NCBI GenBank assembly: GCA_021647265.1
Contig: JAKIVA010000038.1
Coordinates: 1-26,238, forward strand
Direction: 5' to 3'
Origin: Lutibacter sp.
GTDB lineage: Bacteria; Bacteroidota; Bacteroidia; Flavobacteriales; Flavobacteriaceae
DNA length: 26,238 nt
Of the stretch, positions 16,778 to 24,077 are shown piece by piece. The translations under genes were made by a program, and so were the position numbers. Under the pieces are notes generated by a model, which worked only from the letters and a program-made list of their open reading frames with translations, ran no database searches and was not told where the DNA came from. How positions within the stretch are numbered: position 1 is the first letter of the stretch; every line of letters begins with the position of its first letter.

Positions 16778-17509
16778 ATGGAAATAAAAAAATATCCACA
16801 CGCAACTCTAGAAAATTATAGTAAAATTTTAATCCAATTAGGGTTGGTATTGTCGCTTTTTATTGTTTATGAATTTATAAATATGAAAACCTACCCAAAA
16901 TCAATAAAAGGATTAACAGGTGATATTGTTGCCGTTGATGATACGGAAGAAACAATTGATATTAAAAAAATTGAACTTGAGGTTAAACCAGTTGCTAAAA
17001 CAGTTATACCCGATAAAATATTAAAAGTCGAAGATAAAATTGATGTCGAAGAAACAATTATCGAGTCTACCGAAACAGATGAATCTGAAGCTGTCATAGT
17101 TGATCCAAACAAACAAATTAAATCGGTTGAAGAAGAAGAAACTATTGTTGAAGATGTGCCATTTATGATTATAGAAAATGTACCCATATTTCCAGGGTGT
17201 AAAGGAGATAATGATAAACTTAGAGCCTGTTTTTCTTCACAAATGTCTAAATTTGTTTCTAAAAATTTTGATTCAGAGTTAGCTTCAGATATAGGATTGT
17301 CATCAGGGAGCATTCAAAGAATTTTTGTGATGTTTAAAATTGATAAAAATGGAAATATCACCAATATACAAGCAAGAGCCCCTCATAAAAAATTAAAAGA
17401 AGAAGCCATAAGAGTGATTAAGTTATTACCAAAAATGACTCCGGGGAAACAAAGAGGTAGAGCTGTAGGTGTTAGATACGGACTTCCAATTGTTTTTAGA
17501 GTAGAATAA
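16778..17509 (+). CDS. TonB-like energy transducer, copy 3
   Basis: The 243-residue product has the same plan: start MEIKKYPHATLENY, a membrane helix at about 17-35, a spacer, and a C-terminal TonB-type domain (about 127-243) with FPGCKG, Cys141 and Cys151. The spacer lacks a proline run but keeps the module VEETIIESTETDE found in copy 1 and missing from copy 2. The C-terminal domain is clearly more divergent than the copy 1/copy 2 pair. It has its own 228-bp upstream region. No hairpin terminator is evident after it. Confidence 0.84.
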   Translation: MEIKKYPHATLENYSKILIQLGLVLSLFIVYEFINMKTYPKSIKGLTGDIVAVDDTEETIDIKKIELEVKPVAKTVIPDKILKVEDKIDVEETIIESTETDESEAVIVDPNKQIKSVEEEETIVEDVPFMIIENVPIFPGCKGDNDKLRACFSSQMSKFVSKNFDSELASDIGLSSGSIQRIFVMFKIDKNGNITNIQARAPHKKLKEEAIRVIKLLPKMTPGKQRGRAVGVRYGLPIVFRVE

Positions 17510-17534
17510 TACTTACTATTTAACTAAATTAGTA

Positions 17535-17598
17535 TAAATTTGCAAACATAAAAGAACACATGAAATTACGCGTTATTACAACTATTTTTAGTATATAG
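17535..17598 (+). other. -7-like box followed by a 12-codon open frame
   Basis: TAAATTTG at 17535-17542 matches the -7 pattern, and 17 bp later ATG at 17560 opens MKLRVITTIFSI before a stop at 17598. The peptide looks like the beginning of a signal sequence. It could be a leader peptide for deoC, the stub of a lost exported protein, or chance. Confidence 0.25.
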
Positions 17599-17615
17599 TT
17601 AAATAAAATAATTTG

Positions 17616-17623
17616 TAATTTTG
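17616..17623 (+). promoter_or_regulatory. Possible -7 box of the deoC operon
   Basis: TAATTTTG fits TAnnTTTG and lies 17 bp before the deoC ATG. No TTG occurs at the expected -33 distance, so either it needs an activator or the upstream box at 17535 is the real one. Confidence 0.35.
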
Positions 17624-17640
17624 AAAATTAAATAAAATCG

Positions 17641-18537
17641 ATGTTTCCAAATTTAGATAAGTTACCCGTTTATGACAATACAGGTGTTAATGAGCGTGTT
17701 CAACGTTTTTGTACTCGTAGTATTAAAAAATCTTCAAAAACTGCAGGTTTAAAGCTTGCGTTAAGTATGATTGACTTAACAACTCTTGAAGGTAAAGACA
17801 CCAAAGGAAAAGTGCAACAACTTTGCTATAAGGCAATGCATCCACATGATTCATTAAAGAATATTCCCACAGTAGCAGCAATTTGTGTTTACCCTTCTTA
17901 TGTAGGTGTTGCAAAAAAAGCATTACAAGGAAGTAATATTCAAGTAGCGTCAGTAGCTACGGCTTTCCCTAGCGGACAGTCGGCCTTAGATGTAAAATTA
18001 AGTGATACGAAATTTGCAGTAGATCAAGGAGCTGATGAAATAGATATGGTAATTTCAAGGGGAGAATTTCTTGCAGGAAATTACCAATTTGTATTCGATG
18101 AAATTGCTGCAGTTAAAGAAGTATGTGGAAAGGCTCATTTAAAAGTAATTTTAGAAACAGGAGAATTAGATACATTAGAAAATGTGAGAAAAGCAAGTGA
18201 AATTGCTATGTATGCAGGTGCAGATTTTATAAAAACTTCAACAGGGAAAATCCAACCGGCAGCTACCATGCCAGTAACCTACGTTATGTTAGATGCCATC
18301 AAAGATTTTTACTTGAAAACAGGAAAAATGATTGGAATGAAGCCTGCAGGTGGAATTTCTACTTCAAAAATTGCATTACAATATTTGGTAATGTTGAACG
18401 AAGTTTTAGGAGAAAAATGGATGAATAACAATTATTTCCGATTCGGAGCAAGCAGTTTGGCTAATGATGTTTTAATGCAGTTAGTAAAAGCAGAAACAGG
18501 AGTATATCAATCTATCAATTACTTTTCAAAAGATTAA
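17641..18537 (+). CDS. deoC: Deoxyribose-phosphate aldolase, eukaryote-like long form
   Basis: The 298-residue class I aldolase cleaves 2-deoxyribose 5-phosphate into glyceraldehyde 3-phosphate and acetaldehyde. The Schiff-base lysine is Lys198 in DFIKTSTGK, the second active-site lysine is Lys234 in GMKPAGG, and the acid is Asp135 in DEIDMV, all by correspondence to E. coli DeoC. It is longer than the usual bacterial form of about 250. Segments such as NVRKASEIAMYAGADFIK and the late DFYLKTGKMIGMKPAGG resemble human DERA more than E. coli DeoC. The next gene, an aldehyde dehydrogenase, starts 2 bp after the stop and could oxidise the acetaldehyde released. Confidence 0.95.
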   Translation: MFPNLDKLPVYDNTGVNERVQRFCTRSIKKSSKTAGLKLALSMIDLTTLEGKDTKGKVQQLCYKAMHPHDSLKNIPTVAAICVYPSYVGVAKKALQGSNIQVASVATAFPSGQSALDVKLSDTKFAVDQGADEIDMVISRGEFLAGNYQFVFDEIAAVKEVCGKAHLKVILETGELDTLENVRKASEIAMYAGADFIKTSTGKIQPAATMPVTYVMLDAIKDFYLKTGKMIGMKPAGGISTSKIALQYLVMLNEVLGEKWMNNNYFRFGASSLANDVLMQLVKAETGVYQSINYFSKD

Positions 18538-18539
18538 TT

Positions 18540-20006
18540 ATGGCAAAAAACAACAACAATAATATATTTAAAGCTTCATGGACATACGATGAAGCTCCAG
18601 AGAGTATTGATCATATACAAATAAAAGAACAATACGATTTGTACATTGATGGAAAGTTTACAAAACCAATAAAAGGAAAATATTTTGACACCATAAACCC
18701 TTCAAATGGCGAGAAAATAGCAAATATTGCAGAAGCTTCATCTGAAGATGTGGACAAAGCTGTAAAAGCAGCTAGAAAAGCATTCAAAGGTTGGGCAGCT
18801 TTAAGCGGGAAAGAAAGAGGTAAATATATTTTTAGAATTGCACGATTAATTCAGGAAAGAGCACGGGAATTTGCTGTAATTGAAAGTTTAGATGGAGGAA
18901 AACCAATTAGAGAATCAAGAGATATAGATATTCCATTAGCGGCAAATCACTTTTTTTATTATGCGGGATGGGCAGATAAATTAGAATATGCATTTCCTAA
19001 TAGAGATCCAAAACCTTTAGGTGTTGTTGGGCAAATTATTCCTTGGAATTTCCCATTATTAATGGCAGCTTGGAAATTAGCTCCAGCCTTAGCAACTGGT
19101 AACACAGTGGTTTTAAAACCAGCGGAAACAACATCATTAACGGCACTTAAATTGGCGGAAATTATTCATGAAAGTGGTATTCCAAAAGGAGTTGTTAATA
19201 TTGTTACAGGTGCTGGAGAAACAGGAGCTAGTATTGTAAACCACTCTGATGTTAATAAAATAGCCTTTACAGGCTCTACAGGAGTAGGGAAATACATACA
19301 GAAAGCAACAGCCGGAACTAATAAAAAGTTAACCTTAGAATTAGGAGGTAAAGGAGCCAATATTATTTTTGAAGATGCCTCAATAGATCAGGCGGTTGAA
19401 GGAATTGTAAATGCTATATTTTTCAACCAAGGTCATGTTTGTTGTGCGGGTTCTCGATTATTTATACAAGAATCAGTTGCAGATTTGGTAATTGAAAAAC
19501 TTAAAAGAAGAATGGAGACATTAATTGTAGGAAATCCATTGGATAAAAATACAGATATAGGCGCCATAAATTCTAAAAAACAATTAAAAACCATAGAAAA
19601 TTATATTAAAATAGGAATTAATGAAGGAGGAGAAATATACCAGCCAGAGTGTAAATTCCCAACACAAGGAAACTGGTGTGCTCCTACATTGTTTTTAAAT
19701 GTTTCTCAATCACATCGTATTGTTCAGGAAGAAATTTTTGGCCCTGTTTTAGCCGTTCAAACATTTAGAACCATTGATGAAGTTATTGAGAAAGCAAATA
19801 ATACTCCTTATGGATTGTCTGCAGGTGTTTGGACTGAAAAAGGTTCCAAAATATTTCATTTAACTCAAAAATTAAATGCTGGTGTAATTTGGGGAAATAC
19901 GTTTAATAAATTTGACGCAACTTCTCCATTCGGAGGATATAAAGAAAGCGGTTTTGGAAGAGAAGGTGGATTGCATGGATTGAAACCATACGTGAAGTTT
20001 GAGTAA
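18540..20006 (+). CDS. NAD(P)-dependent aldehyde dehydrogenase
   Basis: The 488-residue enzyme has a complete ALDH active site: Asn170 in IPWNFP, the cofactor-site Lys193 in VVLKPAE, FTGSTGVG (243-250), Glu267 in LELGGKG and the nucleophile Cys301 in GHVCCAGSR. Length and motif order are those of the classical superfamily. The start is 2 bp after deoC, so the pair is almost certainly one operon. Acetaldehyde from the aldolase is the likely substrate, giving acetate; this is inferred from context, since betaine-aldehyde-type enzymes look similar. An N-terminal NNNNN run precedes the fold. Confidence 0.93.
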   Translation: MAKNNNNNIFKASWTYDEAPESIDHIQIKEQYDLYIDGKFTKPIKGKYFDTINPSNGEKIANIAEASSEDVDKAVKAARKAFKGWAALSGKERGKYIFRIARLIQERAREFAVIESLDGGKPIRESRDIDIPLAANHFFYYAGWADKLEYAFPNRDPKPLGVVGQIIPWNFPLLMAAWKLAPALATGNTVVLKPAETTSLTALKLAEIIHESGIPKGVVNIVTGAGETGASIVNHSDVNKIAFTGSTGVGKYIQKATAGTNKKLTLELGGKGANIIFEDASIDQAVEGIVNAIFFNQGHVCCAGSRLFIQESVADLVIEKLKRRMETLIVGNPLDKNTDIGAINSKKQLKTIENYIKIGINEGGEIYQPECKFPTQGNWCAPTLFLNVSQSHRIVQEEIFGPVLAVQTFRTIDEVIEKANNTPYGLSAGVWTEKGSKIFHLTQKLNAGVIWGNTFNKFDATSPFGGYKESGFGREGGLHGLKPYVKFE

Positions 20007-20037
20007 AAGATAAATTAAATTATTTTAACTACAGAAT

Positions 20038-20898
20038 ATGAGCAGATTAGATATCAATAAAACATATAAATTATATATAGGAGGTAAATTTCCTAGAACA
20101 GAATCAGGAAGATATTATACAATTAATAACAGTGATGGAAGCTTAATTGCAAATATGTGTTTGGCTTCTCGTAAAGATTTTAGGAATGCAGTTGTTGTTG
20201 CTCGTAAAGCACAAAATGCTTGGGCAAATGCTTCAGCTTTAAATAAAGGACAAATACTGTATCGTATTGCTGAAATACTTGAAGGAAGAAAAGAACAGTT
20301 TATTACGGAATTAATTGTACAAGGTGAAACAAAAAAAGCAGCACAAAAAGAAGTTGAAGCAGCTATTGATAGACTGGTTTATTATGCAGGATGGAGTGAC
20401 AAGTACCCACAATTTTTTAGTGCTGTAAATCCAGTTTCAAGCTCTCATTTTAACTTTTCGACCCTTGAACCTGTAGGCGTTGTTTCAATAATTACACCCG
20501 AAGAGCAAAGTTTATTAGGATTAGTATCTGTTATTGCACCTGCAATAGTTGGAGGAAATACAGTTGTTGTTTTAGCTTCAGAAAGCAAACCATTGACAGC
20601 AATTTCTTTTGCCGAAGTATTAAATTCATCTGATGTTCCTGGAGGCGTTGTTAATATTCTAACAGGAAATAAAACCGAATTAATAAGTCATATGGCTTCA
20701 CATATGGATGTTAATGCCATTGTATATTGTGGTAAAGATGAAAATGCACTAAAAGAAATTAGTGAACTAGCCAGTAATAATGTGAAAAGAACTATTTTTT
20801 ATAAAAAAAGCGATTGGGAAAATAATCTGTGTGAATCACCTTATTTTATTGAAAAAACGCAAGAAGTGAAAACAACTTGGCATCCAACAGAAATTTAG
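20038..20898 (+). CDS. Short degenerate aldehyde dehydrogenase-like protein
   Basis: The 286-residue product matches the first half or so of an ALDH: FAEVLNSSDVPGGVVNILTG (191-210) lines up with LAEIIHESGIPKGVVNIVTG of the preceding enzyme. Active-site positions are lost: IPWNFP is replaced by ITPEEQ (152-157), the cofactor lysine by Leu179, and FTGSTGVG by YCGKDENA. The domain carrying the catalytic cysteine and LELGGK is absent. The frame is intact and the codons look normal, so this seems a maintained pseudoenzyme rather than a decaying copy. It lies 31 bp after the full-length enzyme and may act as a partner or stabiliser of it. Confidence 0.8.
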   Translation: MSRLDINKTYKLYIGGKFPRTESGRYYTINNSDGSLIANMCLASRKDFRNAVVVARKAQNAWANASALNKGQILYRIAEILEGRKEQFITELIVQGETKKAAQKEVEAAIDRLVYYAGWSDKYPQFFSAVNPVSSSHFNFSTLEPVGVVSIITPEEQSLLGLVSVIAPAIVGGNTVVVLASESKPLTAISFAEVLNSSDVPGGVVNILTGNKTELISHMASHMDVNAIVYCGKDENALKEISELASNNVKRTIFYKKSDWENNLCESPYFIEKTQEVKTTWHPTEI

Positions 20899-20971
20899 AA
20901 GTAAAAGAGTATGCTAATTACTACCTAGAATAAACGTACAGTTAAATCAAAAATCACTAAATTGAACGCTT

Positions 20972-21550
20972 ATGGATACTGTAAATTACTTTGCACATAA
21001 AACAGCTGTAATTGATGAAGGGTGTGAGATTGGTGAAGGAACTAAAATTTGGCATTTTAGTCATATAATGCCTAAATCTAAAATTGGCGAAAATTGTAAT
21101 ATTGGTCAAAATGTTGTGATTTCTCCTGAGGTTGTTTTAGGAAAAAATGTAAAAGTGCAAAATAACGTATCTATATATTCAGGTGTCATTTGTGAAGACG
21201 ATGTGTTTTTAGGGCCATCAATGGTATTTACTAATGTAATAAATCCAAGAAGTGCAATTGTTAGAAGAGGTAAATATTCAAAAACCGTTGTAAAAAAAGG
21301 AGCAAGCATTGGTGCAAACGCAACCATTGTTTGTGGGAATAATATTGGAGAATATGCTTTTGTTGGTGCAGGTGCAGTTGTTACAAAAGAAGTATTACCG
21401 TATGCTTTGGTTGTGGGAAATCCCTCAAAACAAATAGGCTGGATAAGTGAATATGGACATAGATTAGAGTTTGATGAGAATGGCTTTGCAACCTGTTTAG
21501 AAAGTAAAGAAAAGTATCAATTAGCAGATAATAAAGTAGCCAAAATCTAG
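20972..21550 (+). CDS. Hexapeptide-repeat N-acetyltransferase, WlbB/WbpD-like
   Basis: The 192-residue protein is a left-handed beta-helix acetyltransferase with repeated I-G-x-x-x-x turns (IGEGTKIW, IGENCNIG, LGKNVKV, IGANATIV, IGEYAFVG). The blocks IWHFSHIM (26-33), GPSMVFTNVINPRS (81-94) and ALVVGNPSKQIGW are typical of WbpD/WlbB, which acetylate the 3-amino group of UDP-linked 2,3-diamino uronic acids for O-antigen. The length is the family norm (about 191). No other nucleotide-sugar genes are in the window, so it acts alone here or with genes elsewhere. The start of the next gene is 12 bp downstream, suggesting cotranscription. Confidence 0.85.
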   Translation: MDTVNYFAHKTAVIDEGCEIGEGTKIWHFSHIMPKSKIGENCNIGQNVVISPEVVLGKNVKVQNNVSIYSGVICEDDVFLGPSMVFTNVINPRSAIVRRGKYSKTVVKKGASIGANATIVCGNNIGEYAFVGAGAVVTKEVLPYALVVGNPSKQIGWISEYGHRLEFDENGFATCLESKEKYQLADNKVAKI

Positions 21551-21562
21551 TAATTTAAAGCT

Positions 21563-23644
21563 ATGAAAAAAATAATTTCAAGTTTAATTTTTATTTTTTT
21601 ATCAATTTCAGCTTTTTCTCAAGTTGAAAAATATCCTGTTTTTAAGGAATGTAATGCCGAAAAAATCTCTGAAATACCAAATTGTTTTAAAGAACAAGTA
21701 AAAAAAATAATTATTAAAGAGTTTAAAATTCCAAAAAATATTAGGCAGGAAAATTTTTCAGGAACAGTCAATATTATTTTTTTAGTTGATAACTCAGGGA
21801 ATTTTCAAGTTACCTATGTTAACTCTCCATACAAAGAATTAAAAGACGAAGTTGAGCGTGTTTTTAAAACATTACCAAAAATAACCCCTGCTAAATTTAA
21901 TAATCATTCTATTGAAATGCAGTTTGTTTTTCCGTTGTCAATTCCTTTAGAAAATAATATTCAAAATACAATCGTAAAAAAAGAAGCAATAGACGAAACA
22001 ATAAAGCAAAAAGAAGCAATACAACCAAAAGAAGATTTGGTAAAAACAATACCGAAAAACACATTATTTCCTGAACATAAAAGCGAATTAAACATTCCTT
22101 TTACACACGCAGAATATAGTTCGTATAATTATTATTTAGATAAGGCAGATAACTCACATACAGCGGTAAAACCGTATGTATATTCTGAAGTTACAAAGTA
22201 TGTTGATTTAGATGCTCAAAAAAATAAATTGATAAAACCAAAATCAACTTGGTTTGGTAAAAAGTTATTGAATGAGCACATGGCTTTTGTTAAAGCAAAA
22301 GATTATTGGTTTACAGTTGACCCAGGTGTTGATGTGCAAGTTGGTAAAGATAACTATGGAATAAATACTTTTAACAATACAAGGTCTATCCATATAAATG
22401 GAGGTTTAGGAAATAAATTTAGTTTTTCAGCAAGTTTTTATGAAAGTCAAGGAAGATTTGCAAATTATGTGAATCAATATGCTGAATCAATAAAACCAGC
22501 AGGAGGAAATCCAGCAATTATTCCGGGAAGAGGTATTGCTAAAGAATATAAATCTGATGCGTATGATTACCCTGTTGCAGAAGCGTATATATCTTATTCA
22601 CCTAATAAAATAGTTAATTTTCAGTTTGGAAATGGTAAAAATTTCATAGGAGATGGTTATCGCTCCTTATTTTTGTCGGATGTAGCTTCACCGTATCCTT
22701 TTTTCAAAATAAATACAAATTTTTGGAAAATAAAATATACAAACCTTTGGATGTGGATGCAGGATGTTAGACCAGAATTAACAGTTGATGGAGCCTATAA
22801 GCAAAAGTTTATGGCCATTCATTATTTGAGTTGGAACGTTACTAAAAAGTTGAATATTGGTCTGTTTGAAACAGTTATTTGGGAAGATACAAACAACAGA
22901 GGCTTTGATGTAAATTACTTAAATCCATTGATATTTTATACAGCAGCCGAATTCTCTACAGGTTCAAGAGCTGGAAATACGTTATTGGGGTTAAGTTTAA
23001 AATATAAATTTAACAATATTTCAATCTACTCTCAATTACTATTAGATGAATTTAGGGTTTCTGAAATTACAAGTAGTAATGGCTGGTGGGGAAATAAGAA
23101 CGGAATTCAATTAGGAGTAAAATACTACAATGCATTTAATATTAAAAACTTGTTTTTACAAGCAGAATACAATGCTGTGAGGCCTTATACATATTCTCAT
23201 GACGAGCTTAATTTAAATTACGGACATAATAACCAGCCCTTAGCACATTTATGGGGTTCTAATTTTAGAGAAATTGTTGGTATAGCGAGATATACAAAAG
23301 GGCGTTGGTTTGCAAACACAAAAATTATTTTTGGAAAAAAAGGATTTGATTTTAGTGATGGAACAGATACTTTTAGTTATGGAGGAAATGTTTTTGAGGA
23401 TAATGACAATAGAGTTTCAGATTATGGAAATAATATAGGGCAAGGAAATTCAGCCTCCATTTTTATTGGTGATCTACAACTGGGTTATTTGGTGAATCCA
23501 GCTACTAATTTAAAGTTGTTTGCAGGATTAACATTTAGAAATTTTAACCCTGATGCACCAACAGGTGTATTTGATAAATCAAATACTACTTGGTTCTCTT
23601 TTGGTTTGAAAACAGATGTGTTTAATTGGAATTTTGATTTTTAA
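21563..23644 (+). CDS. remB: RemB-like outer-membrane protein with TonB-C-like domain
   Basis: The 693-residue product begins with a signal peptide (1-19, cleavage before Gln20). Residues 21-135 resemble the C-terminal domain of the three TonB-like proteins upstream: KYPVFKEC...NCF (Cys30, Cys41), NIIFLVDNSGNF, and a terminal strand ending VFPLSIPL. After a charged linker (to about 185), residues 200-693 form a beta-barrel of the Wzi/capsule-assembly type, with FGNGKNFIGDGYRSLFLSD and a C-terminal strand. This combination and the nearness to sprA fit F. johnsoniae RemB, a gliding-linked protein, as I recall it. Alternatively it is a capsule-assembly protein. Its 3' end overlaps hypC by 23 bp on the opposite strand. 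Confidence 0.65.
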   Translation: MKKIISSLIFIFLSISAFSQVEKYPVFKECNAEKISEIPNCFKEQVKKIIIKEFKIPKNIRQENFSGTVNIIFLVDNSGNFQVTYVNSPYKELKDEVERVFKTLPKITPAKFNNHSIEMQFVFPLSIPLENNIQNTIVKKEAIDETIKQKEAIQPKEDLVKTIPKNTLFPEHKSELNIPFTHAEYSSYNYYLDKADNSHTAVKPYVYSEVTKYVDLDAQKNKLIKPKSTWFGKKLLNEHMAFVKAKDYWFTVDPGVDVQVGKDNYGINTFNNTRSIHINGGLGNKFSFSASFYESQGRFANYVNQYAESIKPAGGNPAIIPGRGIAKEYKSDAYDYPVAEAYISYSPNKIVNFQFGNGKNFIGDGYRSLFLSDVASPYPFFKINTNFWKIKYTNLWMWMQDVRPELTVDGAYKQKFMAIHYLSWNVTKKLNIGLFETVIWEDTNNRGFDVNYLNPLIFYTAAEFSTGSRAGNTLLGLSLKYKFNNISIYSQLLLDEFRVSEITSSNGWWGNKNGIQLGVKYYNAFNIKNLFLQAEYNAVRPYTYSHDELNLNYGHNNQPLAHLWGSNFREIVGIARYTKGRWFANTKIIFGKKGFDFSDGTDTFSYGGNVFEDNDNRVSDYGNNIGQGNSASIFIGDLQLGYLVNPATNLKLFAGLTFRNFNPDAPTGVFDKSNTTWFSFGLKTDVFNWNFDF

Positions 23645-23900
23645 TATCTTCAGGAATATCCAAATCTTTCAATTCATCAAGTTGCATTAGAATATCAAAA
23701 GTTTTTTTAGCTTCTTCTTCATCAATTATAGAAATTGCAGCACCTACATGAACCATAATATAATCTCCAACCTTGGCTTCAGGAACTAAAGTTAGGCTTA
23801 CTTCTTTTATTATTCCATCAAACGATACTTTTCCAACTCTAAAAACTTCGTCTAACTCGTTTGTGATTTCTATTAATTTTCCAGGAATTGATAAACACAT
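23622..23900 (-). CDS. hypC: Hydrogenase maturation factor HypC
   Basis: The 92-residue protein starts MCLSIPGKL. Cys2, exposed after Met removal, is the essential residue of this family, which with HypD carries the Fe(CN)2CO precursor to the hydrogenase large subunit. The second hallmark, VGDYIMVHVGAAISIIDEEEA, is present in the middle. The length is normal with a slightly long acidic C-terminus. It is the last gene of hypA-hypB-hypC, separated from hypB by 177 bp of repeat-like sequence, and its end overlaps the convergent RemB-like gene. Confidence 0.95.
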   Translation of the reverse strand: MCLSIPGKLIEITNELDEVFRVGKVSFDGIIKEVSLTLVPEAKVGDYIMVHVGAAISIIDEEEAKKTFDILMQLDELKDLDIPEDIKNQNSN

Positions 23901-23934
23901 AGTATTTTATTCGTTTTAAAACTTATTCAATTTT

Positions 23935-24060
23935 TTTGGTCGCCTTCCTGTCAGACAGATAGGTTCCCTTTTGGGTCTCATTTTGTTAATTTTTTTATGC
24001 TACGCTTTAAAAAGGATAAATTTACCCTGAGTATAGCCGAAGGGTTTCAATTGCTCTAAC
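23935..24060. repeat. Composite palindromic repeats between hypB and hypC
   Basis: This gap contains three small inverted repeats: CTGTCAGACAG (23948-23958), CCCTTTTGGG (23966-23975), and ACCCT...AGGGT (24024-24045) enclosing GAGTATAGCCGA. The sequences resemble intergenic repeats I know from flavobacterial genomes. No coding frame is evident. They could attenuate or process the hyp mRNA before hypC. Confidence 0.5.
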
Positions 24061-24077
24061 TCAAAAGAAAATACAGT

